Assembly (NCBI GenBank): GCA_934675695.1
Contig: CAKURN010000005.1
Coordinates: 1 to 21,094, forward strand
DNA length: 21,094 bases
From: an uncultured Candidatus Melainabacteria bacterium
GTDB taxonomy: Bacteria; Cyanobacteriota; Vampirovibrionia; Gastranaerophilales; Gastranaerophilaceae
Direction of reading: 5' to 3'
Each line of letters starts with the position of its first letter. Position 1 is the stretch's first letter. The translations under genes were made by a program, and so were the position numbers. The notes under the pieces are model-generated. The model searched no databases and had not been told where the DNA came from. It saw nothing but the letters and a program-made list of their open reading frames with translations. Of this stretch, positions 6,435 through 14,974 are shown piece after piece.

Positions 6435-7775
6435 ATGAAAATTTTTGATAAAAAAGTTAAACTACCAAAAGACGTAATAATTCTACTCCCCGGACTAAAA
6501 GTAAAACGTTGGTTTGCACTGAGTGTTATAGCATCAGTGTTGGCTGCATTAGGTTTGACTTTTTTGTTTAGGCTTGCACCTCTAGAATATATCATTCAAC
6601 AAGCAAAAGAACTATACAAAGTCGTTCCTCCTGAACCTGTGGGTTTGGTTTTGATTTTGGTTGGTGCAATTTTGTTTGTGCTTGCGTGGAAAAAAACTAA
6701 TCTTTCAATGATTGACGATAATGATATTGATACAAAACGCAAAAAAGATTCAATCGGCGAATTGTTATATAGAAAAATGAAACTGGATAGAGGTCCAAAA
6801 ATCGTTGCAATAGGTGGCGGTACGGGATTGTCTATGTTGTTAAAAGGTATTAAAAAAATAACAAACAACATAACAGCGATAGTTACAGTTGGAGATGACG
6901 GCGGTTCTTCCGGCAGACTTCGTGAACAGATGGGTGTTTTGCCCCCTGGAGATATCAGAAACTGTATTGCGGCTTTAGCTGACGATGATGACATTGTAAC
7001 GAAACTATTTCAATATCGCTTCAAAACAGGACAGGGGCTTGTTGGACATAGTTTTGGAAATTTGTTTATTACAGCAATGACTGCAATATGTGGCGATATA
7101 GTTTCTGCAATTAAAGAATCTTCAAAAGTTCTTTTGATTAGAGGTAGAGTTTTACCTGCAACTTGTGACGATATGAAACTTTACGCAAAAATGGAAGATG
7201 ATTCTATCGTAAAAGGCGAAAGCAATATTCCTGAAGCAGGTAAAAAAATCATGCGTTTGGGCTGTGAACCTGAAGTTTGTCGTGCTATTCCTTAAGCAAT
7301 AGATGCTATCCATGATGCTGATTTGATTATTATGGGGCCTGGAAGCCTTTATACTTCTGTTATTTCAAATTTTCTTGTAAAAGATATTACTCGTGCGATT
7401 TGGAATTCAAAAGCGAAAAAAATCTATGTTTGCAACGTAATGACACAAGTAGGTGAAACAGACAACTATTCTGCTTCTGACCATGTGAAAACAATATTTG
7501 ACCATGCACATTTGGATGATATTGATGATTCTAATAAAAACTTCTTTGATGCGGTATTAGTAAACAACAGTTTGCCTCGAAATTTGGCGGAAAAATACGA
7601 ACAAGCAGGCTCTTTCCCTGTTGAAATCGATATTACAGAGTTGAGAAGACTAGGTGTAGAAGTAGTCCAAAAGAATTTACTGGAAGATTCAAAAGATGGT
7701 CTTGTTAGACATAGCTGCCAGAAAGTAGCAAAAGCTCTGTATTTTTGGTATAAGAGGACATCAAAAAGAAAATAA
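6435..7775 (+). pseudogene. yvcK: YvcK/CofD-like gluconeogenesis factor, interrupted by in-frame TAA
   Basis: YvcK-family proteins bind UDP-sugars and affect gluconeogenic growth and cell-wall precursor flow. Residues 25-45 and 68-86 are two membrane segments. The cytoplasmic domain then shows the nucleotide-binding IGGGTGLS (126-133), GDDGGSSGRLR (153-163), PPGDIRNC (170-177) and GHSFGNLF. At codon 287 (7293-7295) a TAA interrupts the frame directly after CRAIP. The same frame continues with AIDAIHDADLIIMGPGSLYTSVI to 7775, all well conserved, giving a 446-residue protein if the stop were a sense codon. The conserved GPGSLYTS block lies after the stop, so the 286-residue product should be inactive. 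The TTG at 7323 has no ribosome-binding site. The gene start is sound (AGAGG before the ATG). This is either a nonsense mutation or a base-call error. Confidence 0.85.
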
Positions 7776-7814
7776 TATTTTTTTTAAAAGGGTAGAATAA
7801 ATTTTTTAGGGTAG

Positions 7815-8651
7815 ATGAGAAAAAGTATTCAAAAAATACAAAATTATAAAAAAGAAGGCAAAAAAATCACAGTTTTGACTGCCTATGATTATTCTACCGC
7901 AAAATACATTGACCAAGCCGGCGTTGATATGATTTTGGTTGGCGATTCTTTAGCACAAGTTGCTCTTGGATTAGATAGCACAACAGAAGTCGGAATGGAC
8001 GAAATGCTGATATTTACTCGTGCAGTTGCTCGTGGGGTTGAAAATGCCCTTGTTATCGCTGATATGCCGTTTATGAGTTTTCAATTGGACAAAGTAACAA
8101 CAATGAAAAATGCTTGCGAATTTATAAAAGCAGGTGCAAACGCAGTGAAACTCGAAGGTAGTTCAGATTTCATCATAGAAAATATAAAACACTTAACCCA
8201 AAACGGTATTCCTGTTGTGGGACATTTGGGCTTTACTCCTCTAAGTATAAATGCTCTCGGGGGTCATAAAATTCAAGGCAAAGACGCAGATAGAACAATT
8301 GATATATTAAAAGACGCCCTTCGTTTGCAAAGTGCAGGTTGTTTTGCAATAGTATTGGAAATGGTGCCTTTACAAGCAGGGCAATTTATTTCGCAAAGAC
8401 TAAGAGTTCCAACCATTGGAATAGGCGGCGGAAGATTTTGTGACGGTCAAGTTTTGGTTTCTGATGATTTGCTTGGAAAATATGATAGATTTAAACCAAA
8501 ATTTGCTCGCCAATATTCTTCTTTAAAGGATATAATATTTAATGTAGTAAAAGCATATTGTACTGATGTAGAATCAGGTGCTTTTCCATCAATAAAAGAG
8601 TCGTTCACATTAGATATCGAGGAGATAGAAAAACTTGAAAATTATAAATAA
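7815..8651 (+). CDS. panB: 3-methyl-2-oxobutanoate hydroxymethyltransferase
   Basis: PanB makes ketopantoate from 2-ketoisovalerate and 5,10-methylenetetrahydrofolate, the first committed step of pantothenate (vitamin B5 and CoA) synthesis. The 278 residues fit the family. Motifs include KITVLTAYDYSTAKYIDQAG, the metal site VGDSLAQV, ADMPFMSFQ, KLEGSSD, GIPVVGHLGFTP, the catalytic-type Glu in VLEMVP, and IGIGGGRFCDGQVLV followed by DDLLG. The ATG follows AGGG at 7808-7811. Its 3' end overlaps panC by 17 nt, which suggests translational coupling. No panD or panE is in the window. Confidence 0.97.
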   Translation: MRKSIQKIQNYKKEGKKITVLTAYDYSTAKYIDQAGVDMILVGDSLAQVALGLDSTTEVGMDEMLIFTRAVARGVENALVIADMPFMSFQLDKVTTMKNACEFIKAGANAVKLEGSSDFIIENIKHLTQNGIPVVGHLGFTPLSINALGGHKIQGKDADRTIDILKDALRLQSAGCFAIVLEMVPLQAGQFISQRLRVPTIGIGGGRFCDGQVLVSDDLLGKYDRFKPKFARQYSSLKDIIFNVVKAYCTDVESGAFPSIKESFTLDIEEIEKLENYK

Positions 8652-9486
8652 CATAGAAGATTTGAAAAAAGAAATTAATAATCTAAAAGGTTCAATAGGA
8701 CTAGTTCCTACAATGGGTGCTTTGCACAACGGTCATAAATCACTAATAGATAGAGCAACAAAAGAAAACGATAATGCGGTTGTTTCTATTTTTGTCAATC
8801 CTATTCAGTTTGGGCAAAATGAAGATTTAGATAAATATCCAAGAACATTTGCAGCTGATTGTGAATTATGCGAAAAAGCCGGTGTAAAAATAGTTTTTGC
8901 TCCAACACCGGAAGTAATGTACGACGGGGACAAAAACAACTTGACTTTGATTTGTCCACCTTATGCAGCAGTTGACAAATTATGCGGGAAATCACGCCCC
9001 GGGCATTTTGATGGGGTTTGTACAGTAGTTGCAAAATTGTTCAATTTAACAAAAGCAAAAAGAGCTTATTTTGGGCAAAAAGACCACCAACAACTATTTA
9101 TCATTAAAAAAATGGTTAAAGACTTGAATTTTGATATAGAAATAATTCCTTGCCCAATTGTTAGAGAAGAAGACAATCTTGCACTATCCAGCAGAAATCG
9201 TTATTTAACAGAAAACGAAAGAAAAATCGCTCTAAACATTTCAAAATCGTTGTTTGAAGCTCAAAAATTATTCAAAGAAGGCACAGCAACAAAAAGAGCA
9301 ATAATCGACAATTCTCTAAAATTAATGGAAGATTTGGACGTTGAATATATTGAATTTGTTGACAAAAACACATTTGAATTTCAAAATGAAATCAACAACG
9401 ACACTCTTGTTTTAATAGCGGCGAGAACTCCTGTAACAAACACAAGACTCATAGACAATATTTTATTATGGACTGAAGAAAATTGA
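8635..9486 (+). CDS. panC: Pantothenate synthetase
   Basis: PanC is the ATP-dependent ligase joining pantoate and beta-alanine into pantothenate, in the cytoplasm. The 283-residue product has the nucleotidyltransferase HxGH motif (PTMGALHNGH, residues 25-34), SIFVNPIQFGQNEDLDKYPRT, the pantoate-binding GHFDGVCTVVAKLFNL, FGQKDHQQL, and the KMSKS-like LALSSRNRYL. The start is TTG at 8635, inside the end of panB and 10 nt after GGAG. An ATG start would lose the conserved N-terminal strand. Directly downstream a TTGA overlap couples it to the next gene. Confidence 0.97.
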   Translation: MKIINNIEDLKKEINNLKGSIGLVPTMGALHNGHKSLIDRATKENDNAVVSIFVNPIQFGQNEDLDKYPRTFAADCELCEKAGVKIVFAPTPEVMYDGDKNNLTLICPPYAAVDKLCGKSRPGHFDGVCTVVAKLFNLTKAKRAYFGQKDHQQLFIIKKMVKDLNFDIEIIPCPIVREEDNLALSSRNRYLTENERKIALNISKSLFEAQKLFKEGTATKRAIIDNSLKLMEDLDVEYIEFVDKNTFEFQNEINNDTLVLIAARTPVTNTRLIDNILLWTEEN

Positions 9487-10451
9487 ATTTACTGATATTA
9501 AGAATACTTGAATTAACAAAAATTATTTTACCTTCCGTTGCAGGTATTTATTTGCTTGTGTGGGTAATTCAGTTGTTTAATGAAGATTTGTTTAAAGTTT
9601 TGGACAATATCTTCGGCCTTTTGCCTAATATTTTTAATTCTATGTTTGAAATTTCTTCAGATATAATGGGACAAGACGTTTTGATGGGGTATCCTTACGT
9701 TGCTTTGATGTTTATTGTAGCGTGGGGTATTGTGTTTAAGTTTGGTGACAAAATAAAAGTGGATACTTCCGATTTTGACTACACCAAAACAAATGCTTCA
9801 AAACCTATAAAACTAAAAGAAAAGAAAGAAAAGAAGCCAAAAGAAAAGGTAAAAAAAGAAAAACCGACAAAAGAAAACCCAAAAGAAGAAAAAAAGAAAA
9901 AATTAGCTGAATTAGAAGAAAATGCAGAAATAACGGCATTTTATGGATTGTTGACTTTTGAATTAAAGTATTTGAATGATGAAGAAATAGATGAAGAAAC
10001 TAAACAAATAATCAAACACAGCTACACAAAAATTCTTGTTGAAAAATTAAAAGAAAAATATGGCTCAGTGAATTATGCAGTTTCAGATAAAGTATTTTTC
10101 ATTTGTAACAATGTTTCTTTGTTTAATTTGTTCGTTCGAGATATTGTGAAATTAAACAAAATAATCTCACAAATCAGTGAAAAACGAAAAATAAAAACGG
10201 CTCTCAAAGTTTCTTTTTGGTCTAGTCCAAAAGCTGCACCAAAACAGGCTTGTGCGATTTTGTTGAGAATAAATCAATTAAATTATTTAAACAAAGTTAT
10301 AGTTTCAAAATATATTCAACTAAAATTTGATAGACAATTAATCAAATGCTTCGATTTTTGTTCTTTAGGAACAGTAAAACTAAGCAAACTCAATTCTAAA
10401 GACAATGATATAGATATGGAACTATTCTATCTAAAGACTCTAGATGATTAG
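9483..10451 (+). CDS. Membrane protein with Lys-rich linker and possible degenerate nucleotidyl cyclase domain
   Basis: I do not recognise this 322-residue protein by name. Residues 12-30 and about 68-88 are membrane segments. Residues 108-140 are an extreme Lys/Glu/Pro linker. The soluble C-terminal part (about 150-320) has an element order like class III adenylate/guanylate cyclases: a first strand FYGLLTFEL, a central SDKVFFICNN, ALKVSFW, then a helix and IVSKYIQL, and finally FCSLGTVKLSKL...MELFYLKT, matching the usual lG-x-x-x-LKG...vY ending. The two metal-binding aspartates expected for an active cyclase are not evident, so if homologous it is a pseudo-enzyme. It starts at a TTG that overlaps the panC stop by 3 nt. 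Its stop overlaps the convergent pilin stop (TTAG). Confidence 0.6.
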   Translation: MNLLILRILELTKIILPSVAGIYLLVWVIQLFNEDLFKVLDNIFGLLPNIFNSMFEISSDIMGQDVLMGYPYVALMFIVAWGIVFKFGDKIKVDTSDFDYTKTNASKPIKLKEKKEKKPKEKVKKEKPTKENPKEEKKKKLAELEENAEITAFYGLLTFELKYLNDEEIDEETKQIIKHSYTKILVEKLKEKYGSVNYAVSDKVFFICNNVSLFNLFVRDIVKLNKIISQISEKRKIKTALKVSFWSSPKAAPKQACAILLRINQLNYLNKVIVSKYIQLKFDRQLIKCFDFCSLGTVKLSKLNSKDNDIDMELFYLKTLDD

Positions 10452-11032
10452 TTCTTTACTGTTTTTTTGGTGCGGGTGTTTTTTGTAAATGGAAAGATGA
10501 AAAAATCTTGTCCTAAAACGCCTTTAGAATTTTTGATTGAATAAGCAATGTAACCACAAGCGTTGTTTATTGTTTTGTTGCTTTGTCCGAGGTATTCATT
10601 GTAGGTTAGGCTTGTTTTACATTTTTTGTCTAAAGAAACAGCAATAAAAGCATTAGGTGCTAAATCCATACAAGTCGTATCAGACAAAAGATTGAAGTTA
10701 CTGGGTTTTGCTAATTCATTACAATTTGAAGCGATTGCTCCTGTGTAGGTGCTTGCTAAGTATTCTGCTATATCTTTTGAATCTGATTTTTTGTCGTTGT
10801 TTAAGTCTTCTAAATAATATATAGAATATCTATTGTTGCATTTGTAATTAAGAAGACTCTCATAGACTTCACTAAAGTTTGCAAAAAGTGAAGAAGTTGT
10901 GGTTTTGTTGATTATTTCTTCTCTACCTTTGTCTTTGCTTAATGCTACAATAAATATCACCATAAAAATGCCGATAACGGTGAGAGCAATTGCTATTTCA
11001 GCTATTGTAAAGCCTGTTTTTTTTGTTGACAT
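10448..11032 (-). CDS. Type IV prepilin-like protein
   Basis: This is a pilin or pseudopilin with an N-terminal class III signal, MSTKKTG followed by FTIAEIAIALTVIGIFMVIFIVAL. Prepilin peptidase would cut after G7 and methylate F8, and E12 is the conserved Glu5 of the mature protein. The hydrophobic helix is followed by a soluble domain with five cysteines (KCNN, NCNE, TCMD, KCKT, ACGY). The ATG at 11032 is preceded by AAGGA; an upstream in-frame TTG at 11050 overlaps that site and is rejected, leaving 194 residues. No pilus assembly genes are nearby. It may serve a type IV pilus or type II secretion-like system encoded elsewhere. Confidence 0.9.
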   Translation of the reverse strand: MSTKKTGFTIAEIAIALTVIGIFMVIFIVALSKDKGREEIINKTTTSSLFANFSEVYESLLNYKCNNRYSIYYLEDLNNDKKSDSKDIAEYLASTYTGAIASNCNELAKPSNFNLLSDTTCMDLAPNAFIAVSLDKKCKTSLTYNEYLGQSNKTINNACGYIAYSIKNSKGVLGQDFFIFPFTKNTRTKKTVKN

Positions 11033-11102
11033 AGATTTTTCCTTTTTCAATGAGTATATTTAATAAAAAGAAAATTTTCATCAACAAAAAAAAGTATTTT
11101 AA

Positions 11103-12008
11103 TTATGCATTTAAGGCTCTATTTATTCTTTTGTTCAAATTTGGATCGTCGCTCCAGCTATTTTGGGTAGAATAAGCAATATTTTGCGTATTTGTTGGAG
11201 TTTGTTCTTTGTTTTGAGATGTGGTTTTAGTTTCATCTTTATCAAAGACTTTGCTTGTTAAACGCATTGAAATACAGCTTCCTATTGCATCTCCAAGAAG
11301 ACCCCCTATGGCATTTCCAATACCCGGAACAACGCTACCTAAAGTAGCACCAATAGTACGTCCGACTGCTGAAATACCTGCATTAGAAACAAAATCTGCT
11401 GCTGTTCTAACGGCAACTTTTCCGGCTGCTTTAAAGCCTTCAATCATTCCTTTTTCTTTGAATGTCGGTATAACTTCTTCTACTACCCTTGGAATTGCAG
11501 CTGCAATAGTCAAACCAAGTACGAGTTTGTTTTTTAATTCTGACTTAAACAAAGTTCCTGCTGTTTTTCCAAAAGAAGTTTTTGCACTATGAGCTGCTGT
11601 AGATACTATTTTTTCTCCTTCTTTTGAAAGGAGGTTTCCGTTTTTTAGGGCGGTTTCTACAGTATCAAAATTTTCTTGAGCAAGTTTGCTTTTTTGTGCC
11701 AATTTTGTATATTTTTCTGTCAATTTTGCAGCTTTTCTAGTGGATGCTCCTTCCAGCTGCTTTTCTATTTTTGACATTTTTTTTGACATTTTTGATAGTT
11801 TACTTGCTTCTTTAGAAGCATCTTTTACGATATCGTATTGTTGACCCAGTTGTACACCTTTTGTGAATACGTCCGTATTAGTTTGTTTTAAAGATAAATT
11901 TAATTTTTTAAATTTTTCTAATTCAAGAGCAGAAACGGCATTTTTTATACCTTTGTTTCTAACGACAGAAGAAACGGCTCCTGCGGCCGGAAGTACAGAA
12001 GTAAACAT
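11103..12008 (-). CDS. Glycine-zipper protein of unknown function
   Basis: I cannot name this 301-residue protein. Residues 60-120 are a Lys-rich probable coiled coil (KEASKLSKMSKKMSKIEKQ). A hydrophobic segment follows (LVLGLTIAAAIPRVVEEVIP), then a glycine-zipper region (GRTIGATLGSVVPGIGNAIGG, GDAIGSCIS) like those that insert into or span membranes. The tail is Asn/Thr/Gln-rich. Downstream, 70 nt later on the same strand, is the prepilin. The start is doubtful: the ATG at 12008 has no ribosome-binding site. An ATG at 12058 has a good AGGAG and reads MADSINSNQSQSSFAR, but it lies in another frame, two bases off. A single missing base near 12009 would join the two. Confidence 0.7.
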   Translation of the reverse strand: MFTSVLPAAGAVSSVVRNKGIKNAVSALELEKFKKLNLSLKQTNTDVFTKGVQLGQQYDIVKDASKEASKLSKMSKKMSKIEKQLEGASTRKAAKLTEKYTKLAQKSKLAQENFDTVETALKNGNLLSKEGEKIVSTAAHSAKTSFGKTAGTLFKSELKNKLVLGLTIAAAIPRVVEEVIPTFKEKGMIEGFKAAGKVAVRTAADFVSNAGISAVGRTIGATLGSVVPGIGNAIGGLLGDAIGSCISMRLTSKVFDKDETKTTSQNKEQTPTNTQNIAYSTQNSWSDDPNLNKRINRALNA

Positions 12009-12136
12009 AAGCGTGCGAATGATGATTGTGATTGATTTGAGTTTATAGAATCTGCCATAATCTCTCCTATAAATTAATAAAGTTTTTTTTAGAAAAAAAA
12101 TTGCCCACTAATAACAAAAATTAATATTCAGGGGTG

Positions 12137-12165
12137 TTTACATATTAGATTCACCATATTAGAAT
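12137..12165 (+). promoter_or_regulatory. Promoter of the GT5-like gene
   Basis: TTTACA at 12137-12142 and TAGAAT at 12160-12165 each match the sigma-70 boxes at five of six positions, with the ideal 17-nt spacer. The predicted start near 12172 leaves a 5' leader of about 45 nt before the ATG at 12218, which follows AAGGGAGG. It is the best-matching promoter I see in the window. Confidence 0.72.
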
Positions 12166-12217
12166 AATAAAAATTAGATTGTGTTGTAAAAATTAAATAT
12201 TGAAGGGAGGTCCCCGT

Positions 12218-14908
12218 ATGAGAATTTCTGCTCTTTACGGTGTTAATCACGCATACTATGGCAACAACAAGGTTGTGCCTTTGAAAAAGAAACAGGTTGC
12301 GTCTGTTTGTGATACGAATTTAACAAGACCTCAAAACGTCCCTATTGCATTGTCTTTTGGGGCTAGAACCGACAAAAATGTTGCACAAGTTGCATCAATT
12401 GCACCTGAATATCAAGGAATTTTAAACAGCATATACAAAAAAGGCGGACTAGGAAACGTTGCAGGCGAAGCTGCGGTTGCTTTTTCTGACGAAGGAAAAT
12501 TAGATGTAAGAACATTTGTTCCTTATTATTCAGGCGAAAACGACACAGGCGGTGTTCGTGTAATGTTGGCTGATAAAACCGCTAGAGAAGAAATTGCAAA
12601 AGGTGCAAAACTAGAGGATTTGGGGGAAAGGGTAAGTTTTAAATCAGTAAATCCTGAATATCAACTAAAAGAAAACGAAACATTCATTATTCAGCAAAGA
12701 CTCAACAAATCTGCACCATTAAACAAACAAATCGCACAAATCGAACCTACCAGCTTAAAAGGTACTATAAAAACCATAAACGAAGACATGACGTCACAAA
12801 CTTCTTCGCCTTATCATATTTTTAAAGTAAAAGGAACAGAAGTTGGCAAAAAAGGCAATCCTCCTGTTTATTTGGTTCATACGCCTGAAATTGCAAAATT
12901 TGGTGCTGCATACAATTCAGAAGGTGCATACTGTGGAAAACTCCACACAGATGCATTATACACCAGATTTACCAGAGCAACGGCAGATGCTATACCAAAA
13001 ATGAATACAGAAGAATTTAAAAACTACAATCCGGGAAACTACTGGCTTCACGATAGACAGGCATTTCCTTTTATGATAGAAGTTGATGAAATGTCTTCTC
13101 GTGGAAATGACTACTGGAGAGGTATTAGAACCCATGCTACATATCACAATTTAGGCCCTGACTACCAAGGACACTATTGTTCACCTATTGATTTTATGCA
13201 AATAATAGGTTCAGAAAATGATTTAAAAGAATTAAAGAAAAATCCTGCTGACTACAAATTTGTGCAAAAAATGGCACAAAAAATGGTAAAAGAAAGAAAT
13301 AACGGTTCAGGAAAATTTAGTCCAGAAGAAATATTAACAAAAGAAGAATTTGAAAGGCTAAATCAAATATTCAAACCTATTTTTGGCGATTTTCTTGATG
13401 AAAACGGTCAATACAATATGTGCGAAATTCCTATCGCAGGCGTAAAACACAACCCATACAATACTTCTGCAGGTACTGTTTCAAAACACTATGCACGTGA
13501 AATGAAAAACCCTAACACAAAAGAAGTTTCTTTAGGGATTACTCGTGACCTTGCTTCTATTCCTACAAAAGACATTGTAAACGGTTCTTCTGCTGTTAGT
13601 TTGGGACTGGATACAGTAGGCAAAATCGGCTGTGGTACTGGTTTTGATATGAAAGGTTTTACACCATTTAATGCTTCTGTTGTACAAGACAAAAACGCAT
13701 TTTTCGATTTGAAACAAAGCAACAAAGAATGGTTTATAAATTCAATGTCTTCTATACTTGCAAAACCGGAAGCTGAAGCGAAAGAAATTTTGTTTAGCCA
13801 AAACGACATAAGAAATGGTGCTTCTATCTTAGGAAATATTTCTCCTTACAAAGAAGGCGACATGTTGTTCATTAGCTGGGGCAGATCAGACACCCAAAAA
13901 GGTTTTCCAACAACGATTGAGGGCTTTTTGCAATATTTGAAAGACGAATCTGTGCCACAAGAACAAAAATTGCATACAAAATTCGTCATTGGTGCTGACC
14001 CTTGGAAAATATCAGATGAAGCAAAAGCAAAAGGCATTATGGAATCAACCGAGTCTGATTGGTTGTTAATTAAAGACAAAATGAAACAAATCCAAGAACT
14101 TGATGATGGGATTTACAAAGACAACATCTGCTATTTGAATGGTCGTTTTTCAAACAGAACAGTTGCTTGTGCTGATTTTACAAACATTACCAGCCGTTTT
14201 GAACCTTGTGGAATTACACCGTTAGAATCTTTTGCAGGTGGAACTCCCGTAATATCAAACAATACAGGTGGTTCACCAAACTTTATCGATGCACTTGCAA
14301 CAAACAGCAAAGAAGTCACAACCCAAAATGGATTTTTGACTCATCATGCGTTTTTATCTAATCCTGAAACCCTAGGAGTAGACAAAAACTTGACAGGGGC
14401 TGCTCTTGATAAAGAAAGAATTAGAATTTTAGGACAAGAAAACGCAGAATGCATTAAAAAAGCGACTGATTTGTTTACAAATGACAAAGAAGGCTATAAA
14501 AACATGATGATGAATGCCAAAAACGCTGAAATCGAGTGGCATAACAATCTAAAATACAACAATGGAATGAGTGCTCTTGATTGTTATAGAAAAAATGTTT
14601 GGGGTTTGACTTCTTCAAACAAAGAAGTAGAAGGCTTTGAAAGAAGCTGCGACGCTTTAGAAAATTTAAAAGGAAGCGTTTCTAAAAATTCTTCTTTTAA
14701 TCCTAAAACACTAGCAAAAACTCTAGGTATAATGGCAGTAATAGCAGGCGTTGGGGCTATTGCTTTTACAATCGGACGCAAAATATTAAAAAACAAAAAA
14801 GCAAAATTAAACCCTATAACTAACCAAAATCCTATAGTAAATTCTACTGCTCCTGCAATTAAAAATGCAAATATGGAAACTTTCCAAAAACAATTTGCAA
14901 AAGCTTAA
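12218..14908 (+). CDS. Large GT5 starch/glycogen synthase-like protein with C-terminal membrane segment
   Basis: This is a GT-B glycosyltransferase related to starch/glycogen synthases (GT5). The signatures are the ADP-glucose-binding KKGGLGN (residues 74-80), YWLHDRQ at 275-281 (GT5 has LHxHDW), HNLGPDYQGHY, AGTVSKHYAREM (like VSPTYAxEI), GRSDTQKGF (555-563) and FEPCGITPLESFAGGTPVI from F661. At 896 residues it is nearly twice the usual ~480, with large inserts in the N-terminal half. Residues 1-49 look disordered and end in LSFGA. Residues about 835-853 (TLGIMAVIAGVGAIAFTIG) form a membrane segment followed by a basic stretch. The start at 12218 follows AAGGGAGG; an earlier in-frame TTG at 12200 lies before that site and is rejected. 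No other glycogen genes are nearby, so donor and acceptor are unknown. Confidence 0.82.
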   Translation: MRISALYGVNHAYYGNNKVVPLKKKQVASVCDTNLTRPQNVPIALSFGARTDKNVAQVASIAPEYQGILNSIYKKGGLGNVAGEAAVAFSDEGKLDVRTFVPYYSGENDTGGVRVMLADKTAREEIAKGAKLEDLGERVSFKSVNPEYQLKENETFIIQQRLNKSAPLNKQIAQIEPTSLKGTIKTINEDMTSQTSSPYHIFKVKGTEVGKKGNPPVYLVHTPEIAKFGAAYNSEGAYCGKLHTDALYTRFTRATADAIPKMNTEEFKNYNPGNYWLHDRQAFPFMIEVDEMSSRGNDYWRGIRTHATYHNLGPDYQGHYCSPIDFMQIIGSENDLKELKKNPADYKFVQKMAQKMVKERNNGSGKFSPEEILTKEEFERLNQIFKPIFGDFLDENGQYNMCEIPIAGVKHNPYNTSAGTVSKHYAREMKNPNTKEVSLGITRDLASIPTKDIVNGSSAVSLGLDTVGKIGCGTGFDMKGFTPFNASVVQDKNAFFDLKQSNKEWFINSMSSILAKPEAEAKEILFSQNDIRNGASILGNISPYKEGDMLFISWGRSDTQKGFPTTIEGFLQYLKDESVPQEQKLHTKFVIGADPWKISDEAKAKGIMESTESDWLLIKDKMKQIQELDDGIYKDNICYLNGRFSNRTVACADFTNITSRFEPCGITPLESFAGGTPVISNNTGGSPNFIDALATNSKEVTTQNGFLTHHAFLSNPETLGVDKNLTGAALDKERIRILGQENAECIKKATDLFTNDKEGYKNMMMNAKNAEIEWHNNLKYNNGMSALDCYRKNVWGLTSSNKEVEGFERSCDALENLKGSVSKNSSFNPKTLAKTLGIMAVIAGVGAIAFTIGRKILKNKKAKLNPITNQNPIVNSTAPAIKNANMETFQKQFAKA

Positions 14909-14926
14909 ATAAAAACCAAAATAACA

Positions 14927-14954
14927 AAAAGACCCTTTTTAAAAAGGGTCTTTT
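14927..14954. terminator. Bidirectional terminator, GT5-like gene / clpX
   Basis: AAAAGACCCTTTTT (14927-14940) is directly followed by its perfect inverted copy AAAAAGGGTCTTTT (14941-14954). With A and T flanks on both sides it serves the two convergent genes equally. Confidence 0.92.
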
Positions 14955-14974
14955 AATTTTAAATATTAAAATTT

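Noticed and set aside
7323..7775. Independent gene for the 3' half of yvcK
   Set aside because: The TTG start has no ribosome-binding site and the sequence is the direct in-frame continuation of YvcK.
11221..11592. Plus-strand 123-residue frame
   Set aside because: It is opposite the glycine-zipper gene; the Pro/Ala-rich content comes from antisense of Gly/Ala codons and there is no ribosome-binding site.
12200..12217. Upstream TTG of the GT5-like gene
   Set aside because: It precedes and overlaps the AAGGGAGG ribosome-binding site of the ATG at 12218.
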